In this document: one piece after another, positions 35,796-44,809 of the stretch
How the letters are laid out: every line of letters starts with the position of its first letter
How positions within the stretch are numbered: position 1 is the stretch's first letter
Assembly (NCBI GenBank): GCA_947626755.1
Contig: CANQTP010000005.1
Span: 28,820 to 92,819, forward strand
Reading direction: 5' to 3'
DNA: 64,000 nt
Origin: an uncultured Clostridia bacterium
GTDB lineage: Bacteria > Bacillota > Clostridia > Oscillospirales > Ruminococcaceae
Position numbers and translations under genes: made by a program
Notes under the pieces: model-generated
The model's database searches: none
Told to the model about the DNA's origin: nothing
The model's input: the letters and a program-made list of their open reading frames with translations, nothing else

Positions 35796-38739
35796 AAAAT
35801 TAAATATGCAGGAAACAACAATAACTTCAATAACCATAGACGGAAAGGCGGCAATATCGCAGATAGCCGAAAGCGCAGTATCGGAAGCTATGGAAAGCGC
35901 AGGAATAACAACATATCCCGAAAGCAAAACTCCCGTAACTTCCGAATTTACGGGAAGTATGACCGCTGCGACCGTACCGCCCGAAACAGAACATTCCGTT
36001 ACCGCTGAAACGGAGATTTCCAAGACCGAAACGGAAGTTATTACAACGGAAGTAACTACCTTGCCAATAGCCGAAACAACAGCGGAAAGCATTTCAGTTT
36101 TGCCCGTTGAAACGACAGCAGTAACCGCTGCCGAAAGTGTTACAGATGTGTCGGAAGTGAAAACGTCCGTAATGCCGAATTTCAGCATTGATCCGCAGAA
36201 ACTTATAATCATAGCCGTTATAGCTTGCCTTGCGGTTATTACATTTCTGATGAAGAAGATCGGCAGGAAAAAGAAAGCCGAAAAACGGAGATATGCAAGG
36301 GATATTGATGCGGAACGCCTTGAAGCCGAAAAGCCTAAAAAGCAAAAGAAGAAAGAGGATCGTAAAGCCGAAAAATCCGAAAAGCAGAAGATAGCGAAGT
36401 CCGTTATAGACACACTTCCGTATAAGCAAGTTCTTTCGGAAAACATATGGTATCTTGGAAAGAAAATGTATTCCAAAGCCTACAAGTTTGACGATATTAA
36501 CTTCAACCTTGCGGACGAGGATCAGCAGTATTCATATCTTGACCGATATATCGAGTTTATGAATATCCTTGATGATACGGTAGACTGTCAGATCTGCTTA
36601 TGGAACAGTGTGGTGAATATCGAAGATTTCAAACAGCGTATTCTGATGAAACAGACAGCGGACGAGCATTTTGATCTGCGCTTTGAGTACAATAACAGGG
36701 TTCTTGCCGAGAACATCAAAAAAGGACAGAACGCTATACAGAAGCAAATGTATATTACTCTCACAATAAAGGCAGCGGACGAGGAAACGGCAAGAAGAAA
36801 GTTCAAGTCACTTGATATTGCCGCTATAAACGCTTTTAACCGCATAGGAAATACTAACTTGCGCGAATTGACTTCACAGGAACGTGTGGAAATGTTGAAA
36901 GATTTCTATATCGGAACAAACGAACGTACTATACCTAAGTTTTCGGAAGATGATTTCCGAAACGGCGTTGAAAAACTGTACTGTTCGCCAGACTACTTTG
37001 ATTTCAAAAAGGACTACTTTATGTTCAATGATACGTTTGCAAAAGTCGTGTACATAAGAGAATATCCTGCAACGGCAACGAGCGAGATATTCTCCGATCT
37101 GCTGAAAACGGGCGTTGAAATAATGATTACAACTAACATAGAAACCTATGACAATGCCGCCGCAAGAAAACTTGTTCAGCACCAGATCACCGCTATTGAC
37201 ACAGATATGGCAAAGCGCGAAGTCGCTGCGGCACAGCACGGAAATTTTTCAACCCAAATGCCGCAAAGAATTAAAAATCAGCGTGACAGTATGGTGAGCG
37301 TATACGACAAGATCACTATGCACGATCAGAAACTGTTCCTCACAAATATTCAGATAATCATTAAGGCAAAAAGCTATGATGAATTGATGAACAACGCAGA
37401 GATAATCGAAAGCACTCTCAAACGTTCAGGCTGCGTTAAAGGCGAAATGACGTGGGAGCAGGAGGACGGAATGTGTGACTGTCTGCCTTGCGGCTATCAG
37501 CGGCGGTTCGGTTGGTTAAGAACAATGCCCTCCGAATCGGTAGCTATCCTTATCCCCTTTAATGTCAAGGAAATGCAAATGAACAATTCCATTTATTACG
37601 GATTGAACGTTCTTTCCCACAACATTATCACCTTTAACAGAATGACAGGACTTGTCAATCCGGCAGGATTTGTGCTTGCCTGTCCGGGGGCAGGAAAATC
37701 GTTCTTTGTAAAACGTGAACTTATGGAAATATTCCTAAGATATTTGGACGCTGATATTCTCATTATTGATCCCGAAAGAGAATACTGGAAGATAGCCGAA
37801 GCGTTCGGAGGAACTGTTGTAAAATTCGCGAACGGTTCAAAGAACTATATCAACCCGTTTGATTTTGACTTCCGATTGCTTGATGATGACGAGATAGACG
37901 TTATAGCTGATAAATGCCAGCTTATTACTTCCTTTATATCCTGTATGGACACCAAGCACCCGCTTAACGCGCAGGAAAAGTCATTCATTGACAGGTGTGT
38001 ACGAAAGGCATACATCAAGTCAAGGGTACTTGAAACGCTTGATCCCAAGGATATGCCGACTTTGGGAACATTCCTCGAATGTATGAAAGAGGAAAACGAG
38101 AACATCAACAAGGATATGAAAGACAAGCTGATAGTTACCGTTGATATGTATGTCAACGGATCGGCAAAGTATTTCAACAACCAGACAAATGTTGATACCG
38201 ATAACCGTTTCATTTCATATGATATACGCGATCTGAACGGAAACCTTAAAACGCAGTCTATGCTCCTTATACTTGATTATATTTGGAACAGACTTTCACG
38301 GAACAGGGACTTAGGCAGAGCGACATACATCTACTTTGACGAAGCGCACTTGCTTTTCAGTGACGAGTATTGTCTTGACTACTTAAAATCCTTGTGGAAA
38401 CGTGCAAGAAAATACGGCGGTGTGCTTACGGGTATAACGCAGAACGTTGAGGATTTACTTAAAGACGAAAAATCCCGTTCAATGCTTTCAAACTCCGAAT
38501 TTCTTGCGCTGTTAAAGCAAAATTCCACTGACGCGGCAAAATTGCAGGATATACTTCATCTTACGGACAGCGAGATCAAGTTCGTTAAGGACACTCCGGC
38601 AGGACACGGTATGCTTGTGTTGGGCGGTAAGGATAAGATACCGTTCTATGACGAATTTCCGCGCGACACTAAACTGTATGAAATGATGTCAACGAATTTC
38701 AGTGAAACGGCGAAAATGCTCCAAAAGGAAAGCGAATAG
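35788..38739 (+). CDS. VirB4-like ATPase with N-terminal membrane extension
   Basis: About 983 residues from TTG 35788 (AAGGAGG ten bases upstream); TTG 35779 and ATG 35806 are alternatives. Residues 10-130 are Thr/Glu/Val-rich with many TTxVT-like runs, followed by one transmembrane helix near 137-155 (KLIIIAVIACLAVITFL) and a basic coiled linker. The VirB4 core then begins (SENIWYLGKKMYSKAYKFDD) with Walker A CPGAGKSFFVKRE near 631 and Walker B YIYFDEAHLLFSDE near 849. The extra 190-210 N-terminal residues are absent from the left VirB4 (796 residues); they would place a Thr-rich segment outside the cell. Confidence 0.92.
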   Translation: MQAKLNMQETTITSITIDGKAAISQIAESAVSEAMESAGITTYPESKTPVTSEFTGSMTAATVPPETEHSVTAETEISKTETEVITTEVTTLPIAETTAESISVLPVETTAVTAAESVTDVSEVKTSVMPNFSIDPQKLIIIAVIACLAVITFLMKKIGRKKKAEKRRYARDIDAERLEAEKPKKQKKKEDRKAEKSEKQKIAKSVIDTLPYKQVLSENIWYLGKKMYSKAYKFDDINFNLADEDQQYSYLDRYIEFMNILDDTVDCQICLWNSVVNIEDFKQRILMKQTADEHFDLRFEYNNRVLAENIKKGQNAIQKQMYITLTIKAADEETARRKFKSLDIAAINAFNRIGNTNLRELTSQERVEMLKDFYIGTNERTIPKFSEDDFRNGVEKLYCSPDYFDFKKDYFMFNDTFAKVVYIREYPATATSEIFSDLLKTGVEIMITTNIETYDNAAARKLVQHQITAIDTDMAKREVAAAQHGNFSTQMPQRIKNQRDSMVSVYDKITMHDQKLFLTNIQIIIKAKSYDELMNNAEIIESTLKRSGCVKGEMTWEQEDGMCDCLPCGYQRRFGWLRTMPSESVAILIPFNVKEMQMNNSIYYGLNVLSHNIITFNRMTGLVNPAGFVLACPGAGKSFFVKRELMEIFLRYLDADILIIDPEREYWKIAEAFGGTVVKFANGSKNYINPFDFDFRLLDDDEIDVIADKCQLITSFISCMDTKHPLNAQEKSFIDRCVRKAYIKSRVLETLDPKDMPTLGTFLECMKEENENINKDMKDKLIVTVDMYVNGSAKYFNNQTNVDTDNRFISYDIRDLNGNLKTQSMLLILDYIWNRLSRNRDLGRATYIYFDEAHLLFSDEYCLDYLKSLWKRARKYGGVLTGITQNVEDLLKDEKSRSMLSNSEFLALLKQNSTDAAKLQDILHLTDSEIKFVKDTPAGHGMLVLGGKDKIPFYDEFPRDTKLYEMMSTNFSETAKMLQKESE

Positions 38740-38754
38740 AATTGAGGTGCTGTT

Positions 38755-41292
38755 ATGTCAAAGAAACACAAACACGGCAGACAGAACACTCATAATGATT
38801 TTAACAATGCTATACGCAGACAGAAATCTGCACGATACGCTAAATCAAGCCTTGAAAAGCGTGAACGTCAAAATTCCCCAATGGGGAATTTTGATGAAGC
38901 CGATACCGAACTTCAAGAGCAGACGGATATTTCAGACAAGAAAAGACAGCGAAAAAAGTATGAAGTGACCGAGAAAAGCGGTAAACCGCATAACTCAATT
39001 ACCCTCGAAAATCCCGAAAAAGCCGAAACTGTATCGGGAAATGAAAATCAAGAGGGATTGAAAGATCAGCTTAAAAAAAGCGCATACGCCGAAAAAGCCA
39101 AGGAACTCCGCGATCACATTGAAAGCGAGTTAAACAAGGCACTTCCCGTTCCAAATACCGAAGCTCCTACCGAAACGCCGACCGCAGAAAAATCCGAAAG
39201 AACCGAAGATGTATCGGAAAACAATAACCTTGAAAAACCGCTTGCCGACTTAATTTCGGGTAACGACAGCAAAGTCAGAGCAGTACAGACTGCTATACAA
39301 AGAATGAAGAAAGCTGCGTATATCCGAGATAAACTCATACGGGAAAATTCCGTTGATATACCTGTTCAAGAAGATGATGAACCGCAGGAAACCAACGATA
39401 CGGACGCGGAAAAATCGGCAGACGAAAAAGCAGATACAAATGCGGCGGTTCAGGAAGATGAAACAGTCAGCGGCGAATTTGCAGAAACTTTTTCGGACGA
39501 TTTCGGAAAGGAAGAATACAAACGGGATTTTGCTCAAAAGCAATATACAGACCGAAAAAAGCACAGTAGGAAAAACAATGACCGTTCATCAGAGAGCATA
39601 AAAAAAGCTGTTGACCTCACATCAGATGTTGTTTCGGCTGTTCAGAGCGGTAATGCCGCAAAAATGATCTCAATGCCTATAAGATATGTTCTGAAAGACC
39701 ATATGCCCGATATACAAGGTATGCGGACGGCACGAATGGTATCGGGAGCAGTAAAAAATTCAGACGGCGTAGGCGGCGCAGTAACAAGTGTTGCAACGAC
39801 ATTTGCCGTAGATAAGGCAAAACAAATTGTATTCCGCAAGTTTTCGGGCGAGCCGAGAACAGACCGTAAAGGTAAAAAATATCGTTTCATAAGCCGAAAG
39901 AAAAAGAACGGCAAAGGCAAATCACGGTTTTCAAAGAAATTATTCACTCAGAAGTTTGCAAAGGAGCGTATCAAGAGGAAAAAGCAAATCCAATTCTTTC
40001 AGAAAAAGAACAAGGATATTCTGCCAACTAATACCAAATCAGCAGGAAAACATATTGTTAAATCGAAACTTTCCAAAAAGCTGATAGCCTTTGCGCTGCC
40101 GTTATTCCTGCCGCTTTTCATTGTGCTGATACTTGTAATTGTTGTATCTTCCCTGTTTTCGTGGGTATCACCTTATACATACTCCCTTGCAGGAAATGAA
40201 AATGACGATCCCAACGTTGAAGCTGAAAGCGAAGCGGATATTCTTGACGGTTACGCGCTTATGGAACAGAACTTCCTTGACATTTCACAGGCATATTATT
40301 ACCAAAATTACGGAGATTGGTACGGCGGCACATACGATTATCCGAGCGCAGAAGATGAACTAAGTTTTGCGGCGTTTTTCAGCCGGAAGTGTGATTATAT
40401 CATCAGGACAATACAAGCACAATTCGCATCAGCACTTGCAAGTGCGGAAACACCCGAAGAAGCTGCGGCAATAGGACGTGCAATGTCAGAAGCCATTTCA
40501 CACGCTCTTATGCAAGCGCAAGCGGAAGCGGAAAACGAATATATCACGCTTATAGAAAGTCTTGACGATTGTATGACCGCCAAGGAAGAACGTCTGCATT
40601 ATGAAGTGAAAGACAGCGGCGGATCGAACGGCATACCCGATTCAATAGAATTTAGCGGAAAACCTATCACGGACACAAATCATTTTGATCAGTATGAAAT
40701 ACAAAGCGATTTGTCAGCCGAAGAACTCACGGCATTGACCGCACTGTACAAAACCTTGCTTTTGGTTAAGACAAATGGAGAAACCGAGGACGGTTCAGAG
40801 TACAACATCAACATAACTCCCGAAGATATTATGACATTTGCCGAAAAGACCAAGTTTATTCCGATCACAACGGAAGTTACCCATAACAATGCTTGCACAG
40901 ATATGAACTGCAAGCGCAGACTTGTCGGCGATTACGAAAGCGGTTATGAATGGGAATATTATTGTGACAGCGACCACGATAATCTCAACGGGCAGATCGG
41001 GCAGTCACCGTCCAAGGACGAACTCATAGAGAAGATAATGGAACTCACCGAAGCGGAGGAAAACGGTTTTGACAAGGCACAATGCGAAGAAATGGTTGAA
41101 GAATATATCAAGCTGATATGTGACGATCTTGAAATATCAGAAAGCGGATTCCGATATTTCGGAGCAGCAGACAATTCAAGAGCGAAGGAGTTTTATGAAA
41201 CTCTTATTGATCCCTTTAGGGGCGTTATTTCAAATAACTACTGGAACGTTCAGACACCCATTGACGGGGAACAAGAGGAACAGGAGGAGTAA
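38755..41292 (+). CDS. CD1108-like bitopic mating protein
   Basis: An 845-residue protein with the CD1108 plan: a long charged cytoplasmic part (1-440) with Glu/Lys-rich coiled regions, a transmembrane helix near 445-468 (LIAFALPLFLPLFIVLILVI) and an extracellular part of about 370 residues with helices (EEAAAIGRAMSEAISHALMQ) and a Cys pair motif (NACTDMNCKRRL). The cytoplasmic part has the NSPMGNF palindrome insert near residue 41. No peptidase motif is visible. It follows virB4 by 15 bases. Equivalence to the left CD1108 is inferred from architecture and position. Confidence 0.75.
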   Translation: MSKKHKHGRQNTHNDFNNAIRRQKSARYAKSSLEKRERQNSPMGNFDEADTELQEQTDISDKKRQRKKYEVTEKSGKPHNSITLENPEKAETVSGNENQEGLKDQLKKSAYAEKAKELRDHIESELNKALPVPNTEAPTETPTAEKSERTEDVSENNNLEKPLADLISGNDSKVRAVQTAIQRMKKAAYIRDKLIRENSVDIPVQEDDEPQETNDTDAEKSADEKADTNAAVQEDETVSGEFAETFSDDFGKEEYKRDFAQKQYTDRKKHSRKNNDRSSESIKKAVDLTSDVVSAVQSGNAAKMISMPIRYVLKDHMPDIQGMRTARMVSGAVKNSDGVGGAVTSVATTFAVDKAKQIVFRKFSGEPRTDRKGKKYRFISRKKKNGKGKSRFSKKLFTQKFAKERIKRKKQIQFFQKKNKDILPTNTKSAGKHIVKSKLSKKLIAFALPLFLPLFIVLILVIVVSSLFSWVSPYTYSLAGNENDDPNVEAESEADILDGYALMEQNFLDISQAYYYQNYGDWYGGTYDYPSAEDELSFAAFFSRKCDYIIRTIQAQFASALASAETPEEAAAIGRAMSEAISHALMQAQAEAENEYITLIESLDDCMTAKEERLHYEVKDSGGSNGIPDSIEFSGKPITDTNHFDQYEIQSDLSAEELTALTALYKTLLLVKTNGETEDGSEYNINITPEDIMTFAEKTKFIPITTEVTHNNACTDMNCKRRLVGDYESGYEWEYYCDSDHDNLNGQIGQSPSKDELIEKIMELTEAEENGFDKAQCEEMVEEYIKLICDDLEISESGFRYFGAADNSRAKEFYETLIDPFRGVISNNYWNVQTPIDGEQEEQEE
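38873..38889 (+). repeat. ATTCCCCAATGGGGAAT palindrome, copy 3 (inside CD1108-like gene)
   Basis: In frame, read as Q-NSPMGNF-D, in the disordered N-terminal region about 40 residues from the start. Confidence 0.9.
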
Positions 41293-41299
41293 GAAGAAA

Positions 41300-41614
41300 A
41301 TGAATAAGCTGAAAAAATGGTACAGTGAGAACAAGGACAAACCTCTATTCAAGGCAAAGCTGCTTGCAGTCTTTCTTGTGTTCGTTATGATCGTTGTTCA
41401 GATATATGCCGAGTATCGTGACAGGCGCGAGAACGTTTTATCGGAAACGGCAGTAACAAGTGAAGCTGAAACCGAGGACGAGGACAAAGAAAATGCCCTT
41501 GCCGTTATATTTGATAACAGCAAGGGGCATATAGTTGCTCTTTCGGTATTGTCAATTGCATTGATCGCGGTTCAGCAGAAGAAAAAACATAAGCTAAAGG
41601 AAAGTAGGCGATAA
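41300..41614 (+). CDS. Small two-helix membrane protein
   Basis: A 104-residue protein from ATG 41300 (AGGAGGAGTAAGAAGAAA upstream; an earlier in-frame start would overlap the CD1108-like gene). Helices near residues 17-37 (AKLLAVFLVFVMIVVQIYAE) and 73-92 (GHIVALSVLSIALIAVQ) flank an acidic loop (AETEDEDKENA); the tail is basic. By place it may replace the DUF4366 protein of the left ICE, though sequence likeness is not evident. Confidence 0.7.
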   Translation: MNKLKKWYSENKDKPLFKAKLLAVFLVFVMIVVQIYAEYRDRRENVLSETAVTSEAETEDEDKENALAVIFDNSKGHIVALSVLSIALIAVQQKKKHKLKESRR

Positions 41615-41621
41615 AAATGCT

Positions 41622-41819
41622 TTAGTCTTTATGATGAAGCCGTCCATATTCAGCAGCAGCGTTGTTTAACTCCTCTGCTGTCATATCGTCGAACTTGTCC
41701 TTGCGCCATTCGGTATAGTTGTCCGATCCAAATTTTATTTTGGAACTAATTTTTCCCGTTCCGATTACTCCGCGATCTTTTACAAAGTGATCCGTAGTGT
41801 CAGTCAAAATTTTTCTCAT
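41622..41819 (-). CDS. Hypothetical protein of the toxin-antitoxin cassette
   Basis: A 65-residue basic protein from ATG 41819 (AAGGA eight bases upstream; ATG 41825 is too close). Contains a helical end FDDMTAEELNNAAAEYGRLH. It follows the YoeB gene by 14 bases on the same strand and so belongs to that operon. Family not recognised. Confidence 0.6.
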   Translation of the reverse strand: MRKILTDTTDHFVKDRGVIGTGKISSKIKFGSDNYTEWRKDKFDDMTAEELNNAAAEYGRLHHKD

Positions 41820-41833
41820 AAGCATTTTCCTTA

Positions 41834-42094
41834 TTATTTATCGTAGTGATATCGGCAGGAAACTATATACAATTTATCATTTTCAATTTTATAAACGATA
41901 CGGTTTGTTTCATCAATGCGAACACTCCAAAAGCCCTGATAATTATGTTTCAGCGGTTCAGGTTTTCCAATTCCGTCAAAAGCATTTCTGTCAATTGATT
42001 TAATAAGCCTGTTTATACGATTTAATGTTTTCCTGTCTTGAGTAAACCAGTACATATAATCGTCCCACGCTTCATCAGTCCATATCTTAATCAT
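41834..42094 (-). CDS. yoeB: YoeB-like mRNA interferase toxin
   Basis: An 86-residue RelE-superfamily toxin, expected to cut mRNA at the ribosome. The family pattern is clear: WTDEAWDDYMYWFTQDRKTL, INRLIKSIDRNAFDGIGKPE, PLKHNYQGFWSVRIDETNRI, and the C-terminal catalytic CRYHYDK. ATG 42094 is preferred over 42100 because GAGG then lies nine bases upstream. It overlaps the antitoxin gene by eight bases, the usual antitoxin-toxin coupling. On the strand opposite to the ICE operon. Confidence 0.92.
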   Translation of the reverse strand: MIKIWTDEAWDDYMYWFTQDRKTLNRINRLIKSIDRNAFDGIGKPEPLKHNYQGFWSVRIDETNRIVYKIENDKLYIVSCRYHYDK

Positions 42095-42371
42095 TGTCAT
42101 CTACCTCAATTAATTCGTGTGGTTTGGCAATTCCGGATTTAAGTTGAGCGATAGAGCGGTCAAGATGTTCTGTATTTGATTTACTGTAAAAAAAATCATC
42201 ATTTCCTTTGTGTAAATTCACATCAAAGGGCAGTCCGTCACAAAGAAGTGACTGTTTTATGAACATATTAAAAGCTGTTGACATATTAAGACCAAGGGCA
42301 TTAAAAAGTTTTTCTGCTTTACGTTTGTCCTCAGAATCAACACGGATAGTAACACTTGAAGTATTTGACAT
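42087..42371 (-). CDS. RelB/DinJ family antitoxin
   Basis: A 94-residue ribbon-helix-helix antitoxin: N-terminal strand TSSVTIRVDSEDKRKAEKLF, helix GLNMSTAFNMFIKQSLLCDG, then LPFDVNL, the RelB/DinJ pattern. The C-terminal half should wrap the toxin. ATG 42371 has GGAGATGATATT upstream. It would bind the inverted repeats around its promoter. Confidence 0.92.
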   Translation of the reverse strand: MSNTSSVTIRVDSEDKRKAEKLFNALGLNMSTAFNMFIKQSLLCDGLPFDVNLHKGNDDFFYSKSNTEHLDRSIAQLKSGIAKPHELIEVDDND

Positions 42372-42404
42372 AATATCATCTCCAAATTAAAATACAAAAG
42401 TTTA

Positions 42405-42459
42405 TGCTTACATATTTATTGTACATCAAAAGTATGCGATTGTCAATATATTGTAAGCA
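42405..42459 (-). promoter_or_regulatory. Promoter and operator of the toxin-antitoxin pair
   Basis: Minus-strand TTGACA (42446-42441), 17-base spacer, TACAAT (42423-42418). Two arms of an inverted repeat (TGCTTACATATTTATTG at 42405-42421 and CAATATATTGTAAGCA at 42444-42459) cover the -10 and -35 boxes, as expected for RelB-type autoregulation. Confidence 0.8.
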
Positions 42460-42478
42460 AAAAAGAAAGGAAATTTAT

Positions 42479-44809
42479 ATGAAACTTATCATTACAGAGA
42501 AACCAAGCACGGCACAGACCATAGCGCACGTTGTAGGCGCACGAGAAAAGATATACGGCGAGGGAAAGGAATTTTGCTACAAAGGCGGCGATTTTTATGT
42601 TGTCGGAGCAAGAGGACACCTTTACGGTCTGGGACTTCCGCAGGATTACGGTTACAGTAAAACATACAAGATTGAGGAACTTCCCATATTCCCCGATTTT
42701 AAAATTTTTCCCGATAATCCTATGAATGAACCTCTCCGCAGTCTTATATCGCAGCTTATGTCACTTGACGAGGTAACCGAGATAATCAACGCTTGCGATG
42801 CAGGGCGCGAGGGAGAACTCATATTCAGGCATATTTACCAAGCAAACCACTGTACAAAGCCTGTCAAGCGAATTTGGACGAACTCAATGACAGACGAAGC
42901 TATTCGCGCTTGTCTTGATATTCTGCCGCCCGACAGCGATTATGACGGCGAATACTATGCCGCTCTTGCCCGTGAAAAGGCAGACTGGTTGATCGGTATG
43001 AACCTGTCACGGCTTTACGGCGTACTTGACAATTATCCGCATAGAGTAGGACGTGTGAAAACGCCCATTCTCTCTATTGTCGCGGATAGGGACAACGAAA
43101 TCGAAAGATTTAACAAGGAAGTAACATACCGTCTTGAAATGGATAACGGCGCACTTTCCAATGAATTTTGGAATACTTCCGAAGAAGCCGAGCAAGCGCG
43201 TTCAAGGTGTGCAGGAAAACCCGTTAATGTACTTTCGGCAGTATCGGCAGAGAAAAGAGAAAACCGTCCGCTTTTGCATAGTTTGACAACTTTGCAGCAG
43301 GAAGCAAACAGAGTTTACGGCTTGACCGCCAAGCAAGTCCTCGAAACGGCGCAAAGCCTTTATGAAAAGAAACTCATTACTTATCCGAGAACGGACTGCA
43401 ACTATATTTCAGAGGATATGCAGGACAAAGTACGGCAGACTGTTGAAAATATCGAAAAAAGGAATGAATATTCCGAACGTGTCGGGCAGCTTGTTTCAAA
43501 CGGTCTGAACCTTGACGGCAGAGTTGTGAACAGCAAGGCAATGAACGGACACGATCACCACGCTATTATCCCCGAACTTTCTTTTTCGGGAGTAAACAGC
43601 TTATCGGATAATGAACGAAAGGTATATGAACTTGTGGTAAATCGTTTGCTTTGTGCCGTTGATAAAGAGTACATATACAAGGAAACCAATTATGAATTTT
43701 GGTGTGAAGATGTAACGTTCACTCTTAAAAGCATAAAGCCGATAACAAAAGGCTGGAAGTCATATGATACACGGAATGAAAGCATTTCCGAATATGCAGA
43801 TTACTCCGAGGAAAGTACGATAAATGCAAATATCAGCATTAAGGAATGTGCGACCAAGCCTAAGAACCATTTTACTGATGAAACGCTGCTGTCCGTAATG
43901 AATAACATAGATAACCGCATTGAGGACAGGGAGCTTAAATCGGCTATCAGCGGAAAAGGCATAGGAACGGAAGCTACAAGAGCGGATATAATCGAACAGC
44001 TTGTTAATGCAGGCTACCTTGAAAGACAGGGCAAGTCGATAATAGCAACAAAGTTCGGCAAGGATTTTGTCAAGTCTGTTCCCGAAAGTGTTGTTTCAAT
44101 TGACAGATCGGCAGAATGGGAGCAGATATTCAACAAGATAAAAACCGATCACGGCGAAGCAGACAAGCTGATAAACGAAGTTAAAGAGTTCGTTGAATCG
44201 GTTATCTTGATCGAAAAAAGTCCCGACCACCGCATAACGCCGGTTGAATGTACAAATCCATACGAACGCGAACGAAAGCAAGTCGGTATATGCCCAAGAT
44301 GCGGAAAGAACGTATACGAAAGCGAAAAAGGCTATCTCTGCGAAAGCGGAAAAGATAACTGCGGTTTTGCCCTTTGGAAAAAGAACATCAACATAAAGGG
44401 CGAAATTCCAAGCGAAAAAGCCGAAAAGCTGCTTAAAGGCGAGTCAGTATCTTTCAGAACGACTTCAAAGGACGGAAAAGAATATTCCGCAAATTTTCTG
44501 ATAGAAGATACTGGAACGTACATCAACCTTAGAAAAGAGAGTGTCGGGAACTGTCCGCGCTGCGGAAGCCCAATATATGAAAGCGCATCAAGTTTTTACT
44601 GCTCAAGCGGAAAGGACAAATGCGGTTTTACCGTTTGGAAAGAGGATCGAAAAAACGGCATTGAGATCACGGCGGCAAATCTCAGGGATTTTCTTTCCGG
44701 CAAGACAGTGACCAAGCAAAAGAAAATGCTGAACGGCGAAACCGTAAAAACGAAATATTCTATGGCTGATACGGGAACGTATGTAAATATCCTGTCCGAA
44801 AAGGAGTGA
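42479..44809 (+). CDS. topB: DNA topoisomerase III
   Basis: A 776-residue type IA topoisomerase. ATG 42479 follows AAAGGAAATTTAT; earlier in-frame codons lie in the antitoxin promoter. N-terminus MKLIITEKPSTAQTIAHVVG, Toprim NACDAGREGELIFRH near residue 106, catalytic tyrosine in LITYPRTDCNYI near 300, HDHHAIIPE near 360. Two C-terminal C4 zinc modules (GICPRCGKNVYESEKGYLCE near 603; NCPRCGSPIYESASSFYCSS near 691), one more than the left TopB, which explains the longer protein. Divergent from the toxin-antitoxin cassette. Confidence 0.96.
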   Translation: MKLIITEKPSTAQTIAHVVGAREKIYGEGKEFCYKGGDFYVVGARGHLYGLGLPQDYGYSKTYKIEELPIFPDFKIFPDNPMNEPLRSLISQLMSLDEVTEIINACDAGREGELIFRHIYQANHCTKPVKRIWTNSMTDEAIRACLDILPPDSDYDGEYYAALAREKADWLIGMNLSRLYGVLDNYPHRVGRVKTPILSIVADRDNEIERFNKEVTYRLEMDNGALSNEFWNTSEEAEQARSRCAGKPVNVLSAVSAEKRENRPLLHSLTTLQQEANRVYGLTAKQVLETAQSLYEKKLITYPRTDCNYISEDMQDKVRQTVENIEKRNEYSERVGQLVSNGLNLDGRVVNSKAMNGHDHHAIIPELSFSGVNSLSDNERKVYELVVNRLLCAVDKEYIYKETNYEFWCEDVTFTLKSIKPITKGWKSYDTRNESISEYADYSEESTINANISIKECATKPKNHFTDETLLSVMNNIDNRIEDRELKSAISGKGIGTEATRADIIEQLVNAGYLERQGKSIIATKFGKDFVKSVPESVVSIDRSAEWEQIFNKIKTDHGEADKLINEVKEFVESVILIEKSPDHRITPVECTNPYERERKQVGICPRCGKNVYESEKGYLCESGKDNCGFALWKKNINIKGEIPSEKAEKLLKGESVSFRTTSKDGKEYSANFLIEDTGTYINLRKESVGNCPRCGSPIYESASSFYCSSGKDKCGFTVWKEDRKNGIEITAANLRDFLSGKTVTKQKKMLNGETVKTKYSMADTGTYVNILSEKE

